NCBI RefSeq assembly: GCF_030689745.1
Contig: NZ_JAUYGL010000112.1
Span: 1-64,000, forward strand
Origin: Devosia sp.
GTDB lineage: Bacteria; Pseudomonadota; Alphaproteobacteria; Rhizobiales; Devosiaceae
Direction: 5' to 3'
DNA: 64,000 nt
A model generated the notes under the pieces. The model made no database searches. It worked only from the letters and a program-made list of their open reading frames with translations, and had not been told where the DNA came from. The translations under genes were made by a program, and so were the position numbers. This document shows positions 17,649-26,105 of this stretch, piece by piece (position 1 is the first letter of the stretch; every line of letters starts with the position of its first letter).

Positions 17649-18536
17649 ATGCACGCCCTGCCCCGCTTCCTCACCACCCCTGTCAATTCGATTGCGCTGC
17701 CGGGTCTCCTTTTGCTCACGGGTCTGGCACTGGTCGGCATTCAGCTCGATTTGCCGGCGCTGCTCAACCCCGCCGCGACACTGTCCGGCCCGGCAACCGT
17801 GACCATCGCACCGGCTGATTTCACCTATCGCCTGGATGGCAGTGTGCTGCGCGATGGCCGGGAGGTCGATGCGCCCCTGGTGCAGGCGCGGCTGGCCGAG
17901 CCGCTCACCATCATGCAGTTTCAGGTGAGTCAGGCCGACTATGCCCGCTGCGTGGCCGAGGGCACCTGCGCGGTGGCGCAGAATTCAGGCAATGGCGACA
18001 TTCCCGTGACCGGTGTCAATTATGATGATGCGACACGCTATGCGGCATGGCTGTCCCAGCACACCGGGCAGAGCTGGACCTTGCCCACCAGCGAGGAATG
18101 GAATTTTGCCGCTGGCGAAAAAGTGACTGACACCGCCACCAGCGTCGTCGACGACGACGCCAACCCCGCCCTGCGCTGGCTGGCTGATTATGAAGCAGAG
18201 GCCGCACGCAAGACTGCGGGGGGACGGTTCCCCCAGCCCCTGGGCAGCTTTGGCACTAATGCGCACGGCCTGGCTGACATTGCGGGCAATGTGTGGGAGT
18301 GGACGCAGACCTGCCACCGCCGGGTGCGGGTGGACACTGCAGGCACCATTCTGAGCCAGACCCAGGCCTGCTCGATCCGTTTGCTGGAAGGCCAGCACCG
18401 GGCCCCGATGAGTGTGTTTGTCCGCGACGCCAAGAGCGGTGGCTGCTCGGTTGGCGTGCCACCTGCCAATCTCGGCTTCCGGCTGGTGCGCCGCCCCAGC
18501 TGGACCGACCGTCTGCTGGCGCCCTTCCACAGCTGA
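17649..18536 (+). CDS. nirV: NirV-like formylglycine-generating-enzyme-fold protein
   Basis: A 295-aa exported protein. It has one hydrophobic segment near the N-terminus (about residues 15-32), then an FGE/SUMF1-type domain (ITGVNYDDA-like region reading PVTGVNYDDATRYAAWLS, then WTLPTSEEWNFAAG, GLADIAGNVWEWTQTC and the ending LGFRLVRRPSW). NirV accompanies nirK in many denitrifiers, but its biochemical role is not settled. The start at 17649 is chosen because an upstream frame to 17598 adds residues unlike a signal peptide. Probably co-transcribed with nirK. Confidence 0.88.
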   Translation: MHALPRFLTTPVNSIALPGLLLLTGLALVGIQLDLPALLNPAATLSGPATVTIAPADFTYRLDGSVLRDGREVDAPLVQARLAEPLTIMQFQVSQADYARCVAEGTCAVAQNSGNGDIPVTGVNYDDATRYAAWLSQHTGQSWTLPTSEEWNFAAGEKVTDTATSVVDDDANPALRWLADYEAEAARKTAGGRFPQPLGSFGTNAHGLADIAGNVWEWTQTCHRRVRVDTAGTILSQTQACSIRLLEGQHRAPMSVFVRDAKSGGCSVGVPPANLGFRLVRRPSWTDRLLAPFHS

Positions 18537-18596
18537 ATTCAAGGTACCCTGACAGCCGCTATTCGTGGTAGGCACAGCCTACAACACGATGAGGCA

Positions 18597-19295
18597 GTGA
18601 TTTTGGCTGGAATTGACCCGAGTCTGGTGCGCGCCTTGCCCCTGTTCAGCAAGCTCAGTGCTGCTGAGCTCGATATGCTGCTGGAACAGGCCACGCTGCG
18701 TCGATTTGCCGTCGGCGAAGCTGTGTTCGAGCAGGGCGCCGCGGCAACGCAGTTTTTCCTGCTCTTGCATGGACGGCTCAAGGTCACCCAGGTCACCGCC
18801 GATGGTCAGCAGATCATCGTCAGAATGGTGCACCCGGGCGACATTTTCGGTTTTGCCAAGGCCCTGCAACGCGATGATTATCCCGGCACGCCGACGGCGT
18901 CAGCCGAAAGCGTCGTGATTTGCTGGCCGACCCAGGTATGGGACCTGTTTATCGAAAAGAACCCCCATCTGGCGGTCAACGCCATGCAGACCATCGGTCA
19001 ACGCCTGCAGGAGGCCCATACCCGCATTCGCGAGATGGCTACCGAGGAGGTTGAACGCCGCGTGGCCCACGCCGTGCTCCGGTTGATCATCCAGGCGGGC
19101 AAGACCGAGAGCGCCGGCATCCGCATCGATTTCCCGATTTCGCGGCAGGACATCGCCGAAATGACCGGCACCACCTTGCACACGGTGTCGCGCATCCTGA
19201 GTGCCTGGGAGGCCAAGGGACTGGTCAAGGGCGGTCGGCAGAAGCTGCTGGTACGCGATGCCACAGCCTTGCGTGAGCTGGCCGAGGGCGATTAG
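18597..19295 (+). CDS. nnrR: CRP/FNR-family regulator, NnrR/Dnr type
   Basis: A 232-aa protein with an N-terminal cyclic-nucleotide-binding-like beta-roll (LFSKLSAAELDMLLEQA to about residue 120) and a C-terminal helix-turn-helix (ISRQDIAEMTGTTLHTVSRIL). It lacks the cysteine cluster of FNR, fitting the NO-sensing NnrR/Dnr group, and sits between nirV and nnrS. Expected to bind the boxes at 16317, 16372 and 19306. The start is GTG at 18597 with GAGG close by. The symbol is a family-level assignment. Confidence 0.85.
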   Translation: MILAGIDPSLVRALPLFSKLSAAELDMLLEQATLRRFAVGEAVFEQGAAATQFFLLLHGRLKVTQVTADGQQIIVRMVHPGDIFGFAKALQRDDYPGTPTASAESVVICWPTQVWDLFIEKNPHLAVNAMQTIGQRLQEAHTRIREMATEEVERRVAHAVLRLIIQAGKTESAGIRIDFPISRQDIAEMTGTTLHTVSRILSAWEAKGLVKGGRQKLLVRDATALRELAEGD

Positions 19296-19305
19296 CCGAT
19301 ACTGC

Positions 19306-19319
19306 TTGCGCCAACGCAA
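19306..19319 (+). promoter_or_regulatory. NnrR-type box upstream of nnrS
   Basis: TTGCG-CCAA-CGCAA is a perfect 5-4-5 dyad of the TTGYG-N4-CRCAA form described for rhodobacterial NnrR. It is centred about 70 bases before the nnrS start, 11 bases after the nnrR stop. Confidence 0.65.
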
Positions 19320-19381
19320 CGATACTGCTGGCCCGAGCCGCTAGACGCCTACCGAGCCAAGTGGCTCGCAGGAGATCGGGC

Positions 19382-20605
19382 ATGCCGCCAACCGACGCCA
19401 TAGCCAAGAGACGTCAACCCGTGCCGCGCGGCATTGCCCGCAGCGGACCGGTGCTGTTTTCCTATGGCTTTCGGCCATTCTTTCTTGCCGCCGGAATCTG
19501 GGCGGTTGCCGCCATGGCCTTGTGGATCGGCGCCCTGGCGGCGGGCTGGGAGATTGGTGGCAGCTATGGCGGGGCCTATTGGCACGCCCATGAGATGTTG
19601 TTTGGCTATGGTTCGGCAGCGCTGGCGGGGTTTCTGCTCACCGCCGTGCCCAACTGGACCGGACGCTTGCCGGTGTCGGGTCTGCCGCTGGTGATCCTGT
19701 TTGCTGCGTGGTGTGCGGGCCGGCTCGCCATGCTGGCGCCCGATGGCCTGGGGTTACTGGCGTCGCTGGCAATCGAATCCGCGTTCTTGCCCCTGCTGCT
19801 GGCGATCTGCGCCCGGGAGATTATTGCCGGCCGCAAGTGGAAGGATGTCAAGATCCTCGCGGGCCTTGCCGCCCTGGCGCTGGCCAATATCGGCTTTCAT
19901 ACGCTGATCGCCACCGGCGGCGATGTTGGTTTCGCCAACCGGCTGGCCGTCGGCGCCTATGTCATGCTGGTGTCGATCATGGGCGGCCGTGTCGTGCCCA
20001 GCTTTACCCGCAACTGGCTGGCCAAACGCCATATTGACCGCTTGCCGGCGCCGTATGACCGGTTTGACACCATTGTCCTGTTGACGGGTCTGGCCGCCTT
20101 GCTGCTCTGGGTCATTACGCCGGAAACCCTGTGGACCGGCCTGGCCTGCGGACTGGCCGCGGTGCTGCATCTGATGCGGCTATGGCGCTGGTGCGGGTGG
20201 CAGAGCTGGGACGAAAAGCTCGTGCTCATCCTGCATTTTGGCTATGGCTTTGTGCCATTGGGGTTTGCCTTGGTCGCTCTGGCGCAACTGGGTTGGTTCG
20301 AGCCGGTGGCGGCACTGCATGTGTTCACCGTCGGGGCGATTGGCGTGATGACGCTGGCGATGATGACGCGGGCAACGCGCGGCCATACCGGCCAGCCATT
20401 GGCAGCCTCACGCCTGACCAGTATCAGCTATCTGGCGCTGTTGACCGCAGCCGTGCTGCGTCCGATGACCAGCCTGTGGCCGGCGATGCACCTGGAGCTG
20501 CTCACTGTGAGCGGGGTGTGCTGGATGCTCGCCTTTTCGCTCTATGTGATCGAATATGGGCCACTGCTCTGGGGGCAGCGGCGCGAGCGTCCCGTCAGGC
20601 CTTAG
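19382..20605 (+). CDS. nnrS: NnrS family haem/copper membrane protein
   Basis: A 407-aa protein with about twelve hydrophobic helices. NnrS hallmarks are PVLFSYGFRPFFLAAG, WHAHEMLFGYGSAALAGF and AVPNWTGRLPVSG near the N-terminus, with conserved His residues that bind haem and copper. NnrS proteins relieve nitrosative stress. ATG at 19382 is preferred: GGAGA lies 10 bases upstream. The C-terminal end overlaps the convergent globin-like ORF by 4 bases. Confidence 0.93.
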   Translation: MPPTDAIAKRRQPVPRGIARSGPVLFSYGFRPFFLAAGIWAVAAMALWIGALAAGWEIGGSYGGAYWHAHEMLFGYGSAALAGFLLTAVPNWTGRLPVSGLPLVILFAAWCAGRLAMLAPDGLGLLASLAIESAFLPLLLAICAREIIAGRKWKDVKILAGLAALALANIGFHTLIATGGDVGFANRLAVGAYVMLVSIMGGRVVPSFTRNWLAKRHIDRLPAPYDRFDTIVLLTGLAALLLWVITPETLWTGLACGLAAVLHLMRLWRWCGWQSWDEKLVLILHFGYGFVPLGFALVALAQLGWFEPVAALHVFTVGAIGVMTLAMMTRATRGHTGQPLAASRLTSISYLALLTAAVLRPMTSLWPAMHLELLTVSGVCWMLAFSLYVIEYGPLLWGQRRERPVRP

Positions 20606-21057
20606 AGGCGCGCCATCAGCGCCCCTGCCCTCAGGCGGCCACGCACCTGCAACAGACGATCCTGCCGGGCGGCGCCCTGCAGCGCCACCACGTCGCCCAA
20701 CTGGCGCGTCAGGGCGTCCCCGATATCGGCGATCACCGCCGCGCTGTGCAGCGGCAATGCCACCAGGGCGCAATCGAGCAGGATATCGCCCAGGCGCTCC
20801 AGCGCCGTCTGGTCAAGCGCCAGCGCAGCGCGGTCAAACCAGTCGTCATCGAGCTGGGGACAATCGAGCATGAACAAGGTAGCCCGCAAGAAGGCGCCGA
20901 CTGTTGTTTCGGCGTCTTCCCAGCGATTGCCGATCAATCGATCCAGCACCGGCCGCAGGCTGGTATCGCGGCGGATGCGTTCGCTGAATTCGCGCACCAG
21001 TGCATCAAGGTCGGCTTCGTCAAAATAGTTCGATGGGGCAATGGGCGAACTTGGCAC
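20602..21057 (-). CDS. Globin-like protein, possibly a degenerate group III truncated haemoglobin
   Basis: A 151-aa protein. Residues about 14-60 (DLDALVREFSERIRRDTSLR, then VLDRLIGNRWEDAE and FLRATLF) resemble the A to C/E helices of group III truncated haemoglobins, which often sit beside denitrification genes. I do not find a clear proximal F8 His in the expected place; the only later His is in LPLHSAA. Thus it is either a diverged, haem-free globin or an unrelated helical protein. It lies convergent to nnrS with a 4-base overlap. Confidence 0.5.
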   Translation of the reverse strand: MPSSPIAPSNYFDEADLDALVREFSERIRRDTSLRPVLDRLIGNRWEDAETTVGAFLRATLFMLDCPQLDDDWFDRAALALDQTALERLGDILLDCALVALPLHSAAVIADIGDALTRQLGDVVALQGAARQDRLLQVRGRLRAGALMARL

Positions 21058-21200
21058 GACGATATGCCTCTTCCAGCAACGGACAGTGGATGAAGGGCCA
21101 GTTCTAGTCTGTTCCGCCTGCGGCGAGGTTGATCCCGAACAAACAGGGCAGAGATCGCTGCGCTGATTGTCTGCGCGCCGGTCCCTGCCCGTTCCGGCGA

Positions 21201-22370
21201 TCAGCCAATGTCGCGCGGATCGACGTCGGCCGCGTAGTCGACGCCGCCCAGGCCGAAGCCAAACAGCTTGAGGAATTCGGCGCGGTGCTTGTCGAGATCG
21301 GCCAGATTGGCCAGGGTCTCGGTCGACAACAGGCCCCAGCGATAGGTCATTTCATCCTGCACGGTGCTGGACAATTCCCAGTCATCGACGCGGACACGAT
21401 GGTCGGCGTCGAGCACGACCGGTGGCTGCAGCTTGTCGCGGAACAGCCGGTCGATCTGCTCGATGCAGCCTTCGCCAAGGCCCATTTCATCCATCACCCG
21501 AAGCAATAGCGTGCCATAGAGCGGCACGACGGGAATGGCTGAACTGGCCTGGGTCACCACCGCCTTGAGCGCGACGACATAGGCACTGTCGGCGCCAAAC
21601 TGGCTGCGGATGGCAGCGGCGGCGCGGTCAAGGTCGGCCTTGGCGCGGCCCAGCGTGCCCTTGTTGTAGATAGGCCAGGTCAGCTCGCTCCCCAGATAGG
21701 TATAGTTCAGCGTCAGAAAGCCATCGGCCAGCACGCCAGCCTCCGACAGCGCGGCGATCCACAGCTCCCAGTCCTCGCCCCCCATCACCTTGACGGTGGC
21801 CTGGGCTTCCTCGGCGGTTGCCGGCTGGATCTCGACTTCGCTGACTTCACCAGTGCCGGTATTGAGGGTCTTGGAGCGCACCGCCGACTGCATCGGCTTG
21901 ATGGCCGAGCGATAGACCTCGCCGGTCTTGGGATCGGTGCGAACGGGTGAGGCCAGGCTATAGACGATCAGATCGATCTGGCCGAGATGCTCGCGGATCT
22001 GGGCGATGGTATCGGCCTTGATGGCATCGGAAAAGGCATCGCCTTCAACGGTGATGGCGACACGCCCCGCCGCTTTGGCCCGCTTTTCGAAGGCCCGGTT
22101 ATTGTACCAGCCGGCTGAGGCCGTCTTGGTTTCGCTGGGCTCTTTTTCAAATGACACGCCAATGGTGTCGGCGTCTGAACCAAAGGTATTGACGATGCGC
22201 GAGGCCAGGCCATAGCCCGTCGAGCACCCCAGCACCAGAACGCGCTTGCGGCTGGAGGTGATCGGGCCGGTGACGACCACATGGTCGATCTGGCGCTGGA
22301 CATTGGTGGCGCAGCCAATGGGGTGGGCGGTCGTGCAGATGAAGCCGCGAATCTTTGGTTCAATAATCAC
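21201..22370 (-). CDS. fabV: FabV-type enoyl-ACP/trans-2-enoyl-CoA reductase
   Basis: NAD(P)H-dependent reduction of enoyl-ACP in fatty acid elongation. The protein is 389 aa, normal for FabV. It starts IIEPKIRGFICTTAHPIGCA and has the nucleotide-binding part VLGCSTGYGLASRI. The active-site Tyr-x8-Lys of FabV (longer than the x6 spacing of FabI) is in WPIYNKGTLGRAK. FabV enzymes are typically insensitive to triclosan. The start is GTG at 22370 with GGAG upstream. It stands alone. Confidence 0.95.
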   Translation of the reverse strand: MIIEPKIRGFICTTAHPIGCATNVQRQIDHVVVTGPITSSRKRVLVLGCSTGYGLASRIVNTFGSDADTIGVSFEKEPSETKTASAGWYNNRAFEKRAKAAGRVAITVEGDAFSDAIKADTIAQIREHLGQIDLIVYSLASPVRTDPKTGEVYRSAIKPMQSAVRSKTLNTGTGEVSEVEIQPATAEEAQATVKVMGGEDWELWIAALSEAGVLADGFLTLNYTYLGSELTWPIYNKGTLGRAKADLDRAAAAIRSQFGADSAYVVALKAVVTQASSAIPVVPLYGTLLLRVMDEMGLGEGCIEQIDRLFRDKLQPPVVLDADHRVRVDDWELSSTVQDEMTYRWGLLSTETLANLADLDKHRAEFLKLFGFGLGGVDYAADVDPRDIG

Positions 22371-22465
22371 TGTGTCATCTCCGCACTAACCTGCCCCTGT
22401 TCGTCAGGGGGCGCCTGTGAATCTATCGGGTTCTAGCCCGATGTGGCACTGAGCGCCAGCGCGAC

Positions 22466-22493
22466 CTTGCCGAGAAACGTCGTTCTCGGCAAG
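22466..22493 (-). terminator. Perfect hairpin downstream of the pcaIJF operon
   Basis: CTTGCCGAGAA and TTCTCGGCAAG form an exact 11-bp stem around ACGTCG, about 80 bases after the thiolase stop. There is no T-run on the minus strand. A second GC-rich stem (GGGGC/GCCCC, about 22529-22555) lies between it and the gene. Confidence 0.5.
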
Positions 22494-22575
22494 CATTTGG
22501 CTGGCCCGACGGCAATTGCCACCGGGGCGCGGGGCCGTCGCCCCGCCCCTGCACCGGAGGTGCGCGGTGGCGGCC

Positions 22576-23778
22576 TCAGACCCGTTCGAGCGCCACGGCG
22601 ATGCCCTGGCCGACGCCGATGCACATGGTGGCCAGGGCCCGCTTGCCGCCGCCCAGCGCCAGTTCCAGCACCGCGGTACCGGCGATGCGGGCGCCGCTCA
22701 TGCCGAGGGGATGGCCCAGGGCGATGGCGCCGCCATTGGGGTTCACCTGCGCCGCATCCTCGGCCAGGCCCAGTTCGCGCAGCACGGCGATGCCTTGGCT
22801 GGCAAAGGCCTCATTGAGTTCGATGACGTCGAAATCACGGGGCGACAGGCCGAGGCGGGCGCACAGTTTCTTGGTCGCCGGGGCCGGCCCCATGCCCATG
22901 ATGCGCGGCGGCACGCCAGCAGCGGCGCCGCCCAGAATGCGGGCGATTGGGGTCAGGCCATATTTCCTGGCGGCCGCTTCGGAGGCGATGATCAGCGCGG
23001 CGGCGCCATCATTGACGCCCGAGGCATTGCCGGCGGTCACCGTGCCATTGGGGAACAGCGCACGCAGCTGGCCCAGCGACTGCAGCGTCGTCCCGGCGCG
23101 CGGATGCTCGTCAGTATCGACGATGACGGGGTCGCCCTTTTTCTGCGCGATGGTGACGGCCACGATTTCCCTGGCCAGTCGACCGTTCTGCTGGGCGGCC
23201 AGCGCCCTGTCCTGGCTGCGCACGGCAAATTCATCCTGCGCCTGGCGCGACACGCCAAACTCCTGCGCCACGTTCTCGCCGGTCTCGGGCATGGAATCGA
23301 CGCCATGGAGCGACTGCATCAGGGGATTGACGAAGCGCCAGCCGATGGTGGTGTCGTAGATTTCGGCTTTGCGCGAAAAGGCACTCTCGGCCTTGGGCAG
23401 CACGAAGGGGGCGCGGCTCATGGATTCGGTGCCGCCGGCGATCAGCAGTTCGGCTTCGCCCGATTTGATGGCCCGCGCGGCAGTGATGATGGCGTCCATG
23501 CCCGAGCCGCACAGCCGGTTGATCGTGGTGCCGGTGACACTGACCGGCAGGCCCGCCAGCAGCAGGCTCATGCGCGCCACATTGCGATTGTCCTCGCCAG
23601 CCTGATTGGCATTGCCAAAAATCACGTCGTCGACGGCTTCCCAATCGACGCCGACATGCTCGGCCATCAGGGCCTTGAGCGGAATGGAGCCGAGATCGTC
23701 GGGACGCACCGACGACAGGGCGCCGCCAAAGCGGCCAATTGGGGTGCGCTTATAGGCACAGATGAACGCTTCTGCCAT
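22576..23778 (-). CDS. pcaF: 3-oxoadipyl-CoA thiolase
   Basis: Splits 3-oxoadipyl-CoA into acetyl-CoA and succinyl-CoA, the last step of the beta-ketoadipate pathway. It is a 400-aa thiolase with nucleophile Cys in NRLCGSGMDAI (about residue 90), His in GHPLGMSGAR and the second Cys in TMCIGVGQGIA. The N-terminal YKRTPIGRFGGALSSVRPDD is characteristic of the beta-ketoadipyl-CoA group. It lies 1 base after pcaJ in the operon pcaI-pcaJ-pcaF. Confidence 0.95.
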   Translation of the reverse strand: MAEAFICAYKRTPIGRFGGALSSVRPDDLGSIPLKALMAEHVGVDWEAVDDVIFGNANQAGEDNRNVARMSLLLAGLPVSVTGTTINRLCGSGMDAIITAARAIKSGEAELLIAGGTESMSRAPFVLPKAESAFSRKAEIYDTTIGWRFVNPLMQSLHGVDSMPETGENVAQEFGVSRQAQDEFAVRSQDRALAAQQNGRLAREIVAVTIAQKKGDPVIVDTDEHPRAGTTLQSLGQLRALFPNGTVTAGNASGVNDGAAALIIASEAAARKYGLTPIARILGGAAAGVPPRIMGMGPAPATKKLCARLGLSPRDFDVIELNEAFASQGIAVLRELGLAEDAAQVNPNGGAIALGHPLGMSGARIAGTAVLELALGGGKRALATMCIGVGQGIAVALERV

Positions 23779-23779
23779 C

Positions 23780-24451
23780 TCAGATCTCCGGGGCTACGAG
23801 GTCGGCGATATCGCCGGCAATCACCAGTTCGGCGCCGGTCACTGCCTGCAGTTCTTCCAGGCTGAGGCCGGCAAGTTTTTCGCGCAGCACGAAGCGCTGG
23901 TCGACGATGTCGATAACGGCCAGGCTGGTATAGATCCGGGTGACGCAACCGACGCCGGTCAGGGGCAGGCTGCAGCGTTTCACCAGCTTGGGCTGGCCAT
24001 GTTTGGTCACATGATCGGTGATCACCGCCACGCGTTTGGCGCCATGCACCAGGTCCATGGCGCCGCCCACGGCGGGCACGCCCTTGGGGCCGGTGCTCCA
24101 ATTGGCCAGATCGCCATTCTCGGCGACTTCATAGGCGCCCAGGATCGCCACATCCAGATGCCCGCCGCGCACCATGGCAAAGCTGTCGGCATGGTGGAAG
24201 AAGGCGGCGCCGGGCTTGAGCGTCACCGCTTTCTTGCCGGCATTGATCAGATCCCAGTCCTCCTCGCCCTCGGGCGGGGATTCACCGAAATTGAGAATGC
24301 CGTTCTCGGTGTGGAAAATGGCCTGGCGGCCCGGCGGCTGGAACTTGGCCACCATTTCGGGGAAGCCAATGCCCAGATTGACATAGGCCTCGTTCTCGAT
24401 GTCCTGCGCGGCGCGCCAGGCGATCTGGGCGTTGGAGAGTTTGTTGCTCAT
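23780..24451 (-). CDS. pcaJ: 3-oxoacid CoA-transferase subunit B
   Basis: Beta subunit of the succinyl-CoA:3-oxoadipate CoA-transferase, 223 aa. The active-site Glu lies in HTENGILNFG (about residue 50), preceded by YVNLGIGFPEMVA. Together with PcaI it activates 3-oxoadipate. The start overlaps the end of pcaI by 4 bases, indicating coupled synthesis of the two subunits. Confidence 0.94.
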   Translation of the reverse strand: MSNKLSNAQIAWRAAQDIENEAYVNLGIGFPEMVAKFQPPGRQAIFHTENGILNFGESPPEGEEDWDLINAGKKAVTLKPGAAFFHHADSFAMVRGGHLDVAILGAYEVAENGDLANWSTGPKGVPAVGGAMDLVHGAKRVAVITDHVTKHGQPKLVKRCSLPLTGVGCVTRIYTSLAVIDIVDQRFVLREKLAGLSLEELQAVTGAELVIAGDIADLVAPEI

Positions 24452-25170
24452 GAGTAAGCCACCCCGGCGCGCATCAGCGCCTCTTCCTGTTGGGCATCGG
24501 CGATCTCGACGATGCGGTTCACAAACAAGCCGGGTGTGATCACCTGCTCGGGGTCGATCGCGCCCGGCTCCACCACGCGCATTGCCTGCACCACGGTGAG
24601 GCCGGCAGCAGCCGCCATCAGGGGGGAGAAATTACGCGCCGCCTTGCGATAGGTGAGATTGCCCTGGCGGTCGGCCAGTTCTGCCTTGATCAGGGCCACA
24701 TCGGCCTTGAGCCAGCGTTCCTGCACATACATGCGACCATCGAACTCGGCTTCCGGCTTGCCCTTGGCCAGATCGGTTCCATAGCTGGTGGGCGTGTAGA
24801 AGGCCGGGATGCCGGCGCCGCCAGCGCGGATGCGCTCGGCCAAAGTGCCCTGCGGCACCAGTTCAAGTTCGATCTGGCCGGCGAGGTATTTTTCGGTAAA
24901 GGCGCGCGGATCGGCCGAGCGCGGAAACGAGCAGATCATCTTGGCGACCATGCCGGCATCGATCATGGCGGCGATACCAATGCGGCCATTGCCGGCATTG
25001 TTGTTGACGATGGTCAGATTGGTCGGGCCGCCGGTAGCGCGAAAGCGATCGATCAGCGCATGGATCAGTTCGATCGGCGCGCCGGCGCCGCCAAAGCCGC
25101 CAATCATCAGCGTCATGCCATCGGCAATGTCCGCCAGTGCGGCAGCAAGATCGGGAACAGTCTTGTCCAT
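24448..25170 (-). CDS. pcaI: 3-oxoacid CoA-transferase subunit A
   Basis: Alpha subunit of the 3-oxoadipate CoA-transferase, 240 aa. The glycine-rich stretch MTLMIGGFGGAGAPIELI and IVNNNAGNGRIG mark the CoA-transferase I fold. It is the first gene of pcaIJF, transcribed away from pcaR with a 115-bp shared promoter region that contains a perfect 10-bp dyad. Confidence 0.94.
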   Translation of the reverse strand: MDKTVPDLAAALADIADGMTLMIGGFGGAGAPIELIHALIDRFRATGGPTNLTIVNNNAGNGRIGIAAMIDAGMVAKMICSFPRSADPRAFTEKYLAGQIELELVPQGTLAERIRAGGAGIPAFYTPTSYGTDLAKGKPEAEFDGRMYVQERWLKADVALIKAELADRQGNLTYRKAARNFSPLMAAAAGLTVVQAMRVVEPGAIDPEQVITPGLFVNRIVEIADAQQEEALMRAGVAYS

Positions 25171-25237
25171 GGCCAGATTTTCCTCGGTGTGGATTGGCCT
25201 GACCTAAGCCCGGGGGCGCTTGGCCTGCAAGTCAATC

Positions 25238-25272
25238 TGTGCGATATTGTGTATTTGTTGACATATCGCACA
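25238..25272. promoter_or_regulatory. Candidate PcaR operator between pcaI and pcaR
   Basis: TGTGCGATAT (25238-25247) and ATATCGCACA (25263-25272) form a perfect 10-bp inverted repeat with a 15-bp spacer. A TTGACA hexamer overlaps the right arm on the plus strand. The 25-bp arm spacing places both half-sites on nearly the same face of the helix, as expected for a dimer-of-dimers IclR protein. Confidence 0.7.
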
Positions 25273-25285
25273 AACTGGAGCGACC

Positions 25286-26047
25286 ATGGCCACTGCCGAG
25301 CGCGACATCATGGGCGGCCTCGCCAAGGGCCTGCTGGCCATCGAGACCTTCACCGCCGAGCGACCGCGCCAATCCATTGCCGAGGTGGCCACGGCATCAG
25401 GACTGGACCGGGCCACGGCGCGGCGCTGCCTGCTGACGCTGTCGCATTTCGGCTATGCCGATTACGACGGCAAGTATTTCACCCTGACGCCGCGCGTCCT
25501 GCGGCTGGGCACGGCCTGTCTTGCCACCATGCCGCTGCCCCAGGTGATTCAGCCGCTGCTCGACCAATTGTCCAACCAGCTTGGTGAAAGCTCCTCGGTG
25601 TCCATTCTGGATGGCAGCGAGATCGTCTATGTGGCTCGTGCCGCCCAGCGCAAGGTGATGTCCATTGGCCTGATGCCCGGCTCACGCCTGCCGGCCTTCT
25701 GCACCTCGATGGGGCGGGTGATGCTGGCCGCGCTGCCCGAAGCGGAGGCGCGCGCCGTGTTGACGAGCATACCCTTGCTGGCGCGGACCAGCCACACCAT
25801 CACGGCGATACCGGCACTGATGGCCGAGCTGACCCGAGTGCGCGAGGCCGGTTTTGCACTGATCGATCAGGAGGTGGAACTGGGGCTGCGCTCGATCGCC
25901 ATTCCGCTTTTCAACGCCCGCGGCGCTGTAGTGGCGGCGCTCAATGTTGGCGTAGCGGCCACGCAGGCGCGCAGCGAGGAGCTGACCAGGCTCTATTTGC
26001 CAGCCCTCAAGCTGGTGCAGGACCAATTGCGGACCCTGCTCAGCTGA
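25286..26047 (+). CDS. pcaR: IclR-family regulator of the pca genes
   Basis: A 253-aa IclR-type regulator with an N-terminal winged helix-turn-helix (SIAEVATASGLDRATARRCL, about residues 32-52) and a C-terminal effector domain (GESSSVSILDGSEIVYVAR, then FCTSMGRVMLAALPE). The position between pcaIJF and pcaGH matches PcaR/PcaU, which respond to beta-ketoadipate or protocatechuate. The ATG at 25286 lies 14 bases after the dyad, with GGAG before it. Confidence 0.92.
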   Translation: MATAERDIMGGLAKGLLAIETFTAERPRQSIAEVATASGLDRATARRCLLTLSHFGYADYDGKYFTLTPRVLRLGTACLATMPLPQVIQPLLDQLSNQLGESSSVSILDGSEIVYVARAAQRKVMSIGLMPGSRLPAFCTSMGRVMLAALPEAEARAVLTSIPLLARTSHTITAIPALMAELTRVREAGFALIDQEVELGLRSIAIPLFNARGAVVAALNVGVAATQARSEELTRLYLPALKLVQDQLRTLLS

Positions 26048-26105
26048 CACTGTGAGCGCCGCCAGCCCGCAACAGCGCGGCCCAGCGGCGCTCACTCAGG
26101 CGTCG

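Noticed and set aside
22516..23865. 449-codon plus-strand frame across pcaF
   Set aside because: Antisense to a thiolase with all catalytic motifs; no domain of its own.
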